Of a DNA stretch of 34,824 bases, positions 32,100-34,824 are shown piece after piece. The DNA is from an uncultured Eubacteriales bacterium (GTDB lineage: Bacteria > Bacillota > Clostridia > Christensenellales > Aristaeellaceae). Under the pieces are notes generated by a model. It was not told where the DNA came from. It was given only the letters and a program-made list of their open reading frames with translations, and did not search any database. How positions within the stretch are numbered: position 1 is the stretch's first letter; each line of letters opens with the position of its first letter. The translations under genes were made by a program, and so were the position numbers. Where the stretch lies: contig CADASK010000015.1 of assembly GCA_902790495.1 (NCBI GenBank), positions 1-34,824 of the forward strand, written 5' to 3'.

Positions 32100-32183
32100 T
32101 CAGCCTTTGCGCAAATCCTGCACCGTCTCTTCCCTGGAGAGCGGCGTCCAATGCCCCAGCAGGCCCCTGTCCGTTCGGTTCAT
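32100..32183 (-). CDS. Possible 27-residue leader peptide upstream of the DUF1848 gene
   Basis: A reverse-strand frame, MNRTDRGLLGHWTPLSREE and then TVQDLRKG, lies between a good promoter and the DUF1848 start. The frame is open for a further 15 codons upstream without a start codon. It could be a leader peptide, the tail of a degraded gene, or chance. The ribosome binding site is weak. Confidence 0.3.
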   Translation of the reverse strand: MNRTDRGLLGHWTPLSREETVQDLRKG

Positions 32184-32239
32184 GGCCTCGACAGTTTGTA
32201 CCGGCTTTGCGGCCTCTTCCTGCCCTCCTGTTCAGGAAC

Positions 32240-32268
32240 AGTATATAGCAGTTGAAAGCATTGTTCAA
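32240..32268 (-). promoter_or_regulatory. Reverse-strand sigma-A promoter for the DUF1848 gene
   Basis: Read on the reverse strand: TTGAAC (32268-32263), 17-base spacer, TATACT (32245-32240). It implies an untranslated or leader-coding stretch of about 195 bases. Confidence 0.75.
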
Positions 32269-32365
32269 GCGGAGGATTGGATGCCGGCATGCCTTGCGCC
32301 GTGCTGGATGATGGACATGGCACATCTGCGATCCGTTTCCGAACAGATCACCCGCGATTCTCTGC

Positions 32366-32394
32366 TTTACGCTGCCACGTTTTGCCTGTATAAT
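32366..32394 (+). promoter_or_regulatory. Promoter of the sigma factor operon
   Basis: TTTACG (32366-32371), 17-base spacer, perfect TATAAT (32389-32394), 37 bases before the TTG start. Confidence 0.72.
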
Positions 32395-32430
32395 CAAGAG
32401 GGAGACCTATGCGGGAAGGAGGGACAGGCC

Positions 32431-32976
32431 TTGACCGAGGACGAGCTTTACCGGCGATACCTGGCCGGCGACGCGTCCGCCGGGGATCAGCTGATGCTGC
32501 GCCTGGGCGACGCGCTCACGGCCTATCTGAACGCCTTCCTGCACAACGCGCAGGACGCGGAGGACATCATGCTGGACTGCTTCACCGTGATCCTGGTGAA
32601 CAAGCCATCCATCGCGGACGGCGCTTTCCGCGCCTACCTCTTCAAGACAGGCCGGAACAAGGTGCATCGCTATTGGAGGCTGCGCTTCCGCAGACAGGAG
32701 TTCAGCCTGGACGAAAGCCTGCCCTCCGGCGACCCATCCCCCGAGGCCGCGATCCAGGACAGAGAACGCGACAGGCTTCTGCACAGCTGCCTGAACCGCA
32801 TCGCCCCGCAATACCGGGAAGCGCTGTACCTGGTGGTTGACCAGGGCCTGTCTTACGCGCAGGCGGCGTCCCTGCTGGGGTGCAAGACCAAGAAGGTGGA
32901 GGATCTGCTGAAGAACGGCAGGAAGCGGCTCCGGCTGGAGCTGGCAAAGGAGGGGATCACCCGTGAGGACCTCTGA
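32431..32976 (+). CDS. Sigma-70 family (ECF-like) RNA polymerase sigma factor
   Basis: 181 residues from a TTG start at 32431, placed by AAGGAGG (32416-32422) and by the promoter just upstream; longer frames to the left would run across that promoter. Region 2 (about 1-85) has AEDIMLDCFTVILVNKP and AYLFKTGRNKVHRYWR, the -10 recognition helices. Region 4 (about 115-170) has IAPQYREALYLVVDQGLSYA and a helix-turn-helix ending KKVEDLLKNGRKRL, which reads the -35 box. No sigma 3 region, as in ECF factors. The stop overlaps a 26-residue peptide gene, then come a membrane protein and a PrsW-like protease, suggesting a membrane-signal module. Confidence 0.88.
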   Translation: MTEDELYRRYLAGDASAGDQLMLRLGDALTAYLNAFLHNAQDAEDIMLDCFTVILVNKPSIADGAFRAYLFKTGRNKVHRYWRLRFRRQEFSLDESLPSGDPSPEAAIQDRERDRLLHSCLNRIAPQYREALYLVVDQGLSYAQAASLLGCKTKKVEDLLKNGRKRLRLELAKEGITREDL

Positions 32977-33043
32977 GGAACGGGTCCAGGAGCTGCACCG
33001 GCGCATGGACGCGATGAAGCGGCAGAAGACCCGCCGCCGCTAG
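32963..33043 (+). CDS. 26-residue peptide, possible truncated anti-sigma N-terminus
   Basis: A GTG start (32963) with AAAGGAGG 10 bases upstream, overlapping the sigma factor stop. The product has the pattern EERVxxLHxRM followed by a basic end KTRRR. The same pattern opens the anti-sigma-like membrane protein at 34523 (QERVxxLHxRM, then RERRK), where a membrane segment follows. Here TAG comes exactly where that segment should begin. It may be a stripped-down sigma-binding peptide or a truncated anti-sigma factor (inference). Confidence 0.6.
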   Translation: MRTSEERVQELHRRMDAMKRQKTRRR

Positions 33044-33069
33044 GCTGAAAAGACGGATGGAGAAAGACG

Positions 33070-33687
33070 ATGATCGAACGGATTGATAACAGCCTCCAGA
33101 TCGCCGTGCTGGCGGTCTGCCTGGGCGCCGCGCTGGTCCGGGTCATCCGCAGGCCGGACAGGGCGCAGACGCTTTTGGCCCTGTTCTATGGCAGCTGGCT
33201 GCTGGCCGACCTGTACTGGGTGGTGTGCCTGTTCTTCTACGGGGAGACGCCCAGGATCTCCCTCGTGTCGGATCTCGGCTGGTATGCCTCGTACATCCTG
33301 CTGTATATGCTGCTGCGGGAGGCTGCGCCGCCCGTCTCCCGCGGGGAGAGGCGCGTCCTGCCCTGGCTTGCGCCGGTGTTCACGCTGGGCATGGCGGTGT
33401 TCTATATGCAGTGGGGCGAGATCTTCAGCAACCTGGTCTATGCCGGGCTGATGGGGCTGCTGCTGTTTGCGTCCATCCGCAGGCTGATGGACCCTGCGCG
33501 CTACGCCCGCGCCCGCTTCCTCTGCGGCCTGATCCTCTGCGGCTGCCTGCTGGAGTACGCGCTGTGGACGGCCTCCTGCTACTGGAGCGGGGAGTCCCTC
33601 GGCAATCCCTATTACTGGTTCGACTTTCTGCTGACGGCGACCTTCCCCTTCTTCCTCCCCGCGACGAGAAAGGGGGCGGCCGCGTGA
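33070..33687 (+). CDS. Integral membrane protein of unknown function
   Basis: 205 residues with about six hydrophobic segments (roughly 8-24, 34-56, 66-83, 97-113, 117-134, 147-166, with a final one near 183-199). No signature motif is recognised. The N-terminus is short and the loops are basic (RVIRRPDR, REAAPPVSRGERR). GGAGAAAG precedes the ATG. Its stop overlaps the start of the PrsW-like gene (GTGA), so the two are translationally coupled. It could be a sensor or partner of the protease (context only). Confidence 0.75.
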   Translation: MIERIDNSLQIAVLAVCLGAALVRVIRRPDRAQTLLALFYGSWLLADLYWVVCLFFYGETPRISLVSDLGWYASYILLYMLLREAAPPVSRGERRVLPWLAPVFTLGMAVFYMQWGEIFSNLVYAGLMGLLLFASIRRLMDPARYARARFLCGLILCGCLLEYALWTASCYWSGESLGNPYYWFDFLLTATFPFFLPATRKGAAA

Positions 33688-34363
33688 CCTCCATGGAAAA
33701 CACCTTCGTCTGCCTGGCTGCGCCGCTGCTGCTGGCCATCCTGTGCCTGAGGGGCGAAGGCCGGCGCGGGCTCGTCTTTCTCCTGGCGGGGATGACGGCC
33801 TGCCTCCTGTCCGCCTATATCAGCGCCTTCCTGGCCTCCGTCTGGGACACCGATCTCACCACCGCCTCCCACGCCATCGCCCCCGCGGTGGAGGAGAGCA
33901 TGAAGGCCCTGCCGCTGCTGTTCTATCTGCTGGTGTTCGAGCCGGAGAAGAAGAGCGCCGTCAGCGGCGCGCTGCTGGTGGCGGTGGGCTTCGCCACGTT
34001 TGAAAACGTCTGCTTCCTCACGTCCTACGGCACCGGGGAGCTTCTGCGTTTGAAAACGTCTGCTTCCTCACGTCCTACGGCACCGGGGAGCTTCTGCGCC
34101 TGGTGATCCGGGGCTTTGGCGCGGGGGCCATGCACGTGGTGTGCGGCATGGTGGTGGCGCTGGGCCTCTCCTTCCTGTGGGATCAGGTGTGGCTCCGCGT
34201 GGTGGGCGGCTTCGGCCTGCTGTGCGCCGTCATCACCTTCCACGCCGTGTTCAACGTGTTCGTCAACCAGACCGGCCCGGTTTTCTGGATCGGCACCGCG
34301 ATCCCGCTGGCGATGGTGCTGGCGTACCTGCTGTTCTTCCGCTGGAAGACAAAGCTGTCATGA
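33684..34363 (+). pseudogene. PrsW-like intramembrane protease, frameshifted by a 50-bp tandem duplication
   Basis: The start at GTG 33684 overlaps the previous stop. The frame encodes membrane segments, VEESMK (Glu70 and Glu71) and GFATFENV (Glu107-Asn108), the EExxK and FxxxEN motifs of the PrsW glutamic-type intramembrane protease family. It runs into a perfect 50-bp tandem repeat (33997-34096), loses frame and stops at 34106. After the repeat the original product resumes in another frame, from LVIRGFGAGAMHVVCGM to HAVFNVFV and the end at 34363. Removing one copy restores an uninterrupted protein of about 209 residues. In Bacillus, PrsW cuts the anti-sigma factor RsiW (established), which fits the sigma factor here. 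Confidence 0.85.
33997..34096 (+). repeat. Perfect 50-bp tandem duplication inside the protease gene
   Basis: Two identical 50-base units (33997-34046 and 34047-34096), each running from CGTTTGAAAACG to GGAGCTTCTG. Fifty is not a multiple of three, so the second copy shifts the frame. Confidence 0.97.
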
Positions 34364-34522
34364 ACCGGATTTTCTCAGCCCTTTCCAGGGGGCTTTCATG
34401 CCCGTCCTTCATATGTTACAAAATGATGAAATTTGTAAATCCTTCGGAAAGGGGTTCGGGTTTTTGGGATTTTCAGACACTTATAGAGTGAAAGCACTTG
34501 GATGCGGGAGGTGTGTCTGCAT
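34364..34522 (+). other. Intergenic region with AT-rich inverted repeat
   Basis: TTACAAA (34416-34422) and TTTGTAA (34432-34438) form a 7-9-7 inverted repeat in an AT-rich pocket, upstream of the anti-sigma-like gene. It could be a regulator site or part of a promoter. No clear sigma-A promoter is visible. Confidence 0.4.
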
Positions 34523-34824
34523 ATGACGGCTCAGGAGAGAGTGGCGGCCCTGCACCTGCGCATGGCGGCCCTGCGGCAGAGAAGAGAGCGGCGGAAAACC
34601 GGGGCGCTGGGCGCGGGCTGCGCGGGGCTGACGGTGTGCCTCGCGGCGCTGATCTTCGGCGGAAGCCACGCGGGCGGCACAGCGGGCGCGTACACCGGCG
34701 CGGCGATGCTGTTTGAGGACGCCGGGGGCTATGTGCTCTCGGCGGTGCTGGCGTTCATGCTGGGCGTGATCATCACGGTGCTGTGCTTCCGGATCAGGAC
34801 GAAACGCGAGAGCGGACGGGACGA
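34523..34824 (+). CDS. Small membrane protein, anti-sigma-like (3' end beyond window)
   Basis: Start ATG 34523, about 10 bases after GGGAGGTG; an in-frame ATG at 34502 is less well placed. The visible 100 codons encode a basic cytoplasmic head with QERVxxLHxRM and RQRRERRK, a hydrophobic segment (about 27-46), an outside loop, a second hydrophobic segment (about 73-93) and a basic tail (RIRTKRES). The head matches the 26-residue peptide behind the sigma factor at 32963. Genes of this form following sigma factor genes suggest an anti-sigma role, but I know of no direct proof for this family. The stop codon is not in view. Confidence 0.65.
   Translation, partial: MTAQERVAALHLRMAALRQRRERRKTGALGAGCAGLTVCLAALIFGGSHAGGTAGAYTGAAMLFEDAGGYVLSAVLAFMLGVIITVLCFRIRTKRESGRD

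Overview
The window is GC-rich, protein-dense bacterial DNA. Strong Shine-Dalgarno sites (AGGAGG type), sigma-A promoters, an FbpABC-like importer, a PrsW-like protease and an anaerobic citrate lyase cluster all suggest a high-GC gut-type Clostridia (Firmicutes). That placement is inference; no rRNA or marker gene is present.

Layout. (1) 2-685: C-terminal end of a TctA-type tricarboxylate transporter permease. (2) 1041-8479: citrate fermentation operon citD-citE-citF-citC-citXG plus an aconitase-superfamily hydratase, with overlapping or nearly abutting genes. With TctA upstream, the implied route is citrate uptake, then cleavage to acetate and oxaloacetate; the oxaloacetate-consuming steps are not in view. 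(3) 8792-10787: flavin-reductase-like protein, YhcH-family protein and a pair of short CHR (chromate family) transporters, closed by a terminator. (4) 11025-14178: a patch of different character, in part visibly AT-richer: a condensation-domain-like acyltransferase lacking its N-terminal half, a Nudix hydrolase and three GNAT acetyltransferases, probably acquired. (5) 14441-18944: Fe3+/aminophosphonate-type ABC importer (binding protein, ATPase, fused two-domain permease). (6) 19191-28741: SGNH esterase, a 754-residue protein of no family I recognise, a reverse-strand pair (CofE-like ligase and FMN split-barrel protein), glucose-1-phosphate thymidylyltransferase and a large secreted caspase-fold protein. 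(7) 29040-29233: two tandem tRNA-Ser genes with promoter and terminator. (8) 29442-30923: decaying DNA: a reverse-strand gene with an internal stop, one intact flavodoxin, then fragments of an aldo/keto reductase and a flavodoxin that have lost their middles. (9) 31109-32038: DUF1848 protein with a C-terminal CX3CX2C motif. (10) 32431-34824: sigma factor, a 26-residue peptide, a membrane protein, a PrsW-like intramembrane protease broken by a perfect 50-bp tandem duplication, and the start of an anti-sigma-like membrane protein.

Two things stand out. First, the spaces between genes carry at least eleven copies (plus one remnant) of a dispersed, highly structured repeat, here called R. It has a short form of about 60 bases and a long form of about 125 bases with an extra hairpin. 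In each of three stems the two arms change together from copy to copy, which points to selection on, or copying of, a folded structure. A second family (S, two copies) and a related hairpin array (T) behave similarly. R copies are seen only between 791 and 28922 and are absent from the acetyltransferase patch and from everything right of the tRNA genes. Second, the sigma/PrsW locus at the right end looks like a membrane-stress signalling module in which the protease is switched off by a duplication that could collapse back to a functional gene.
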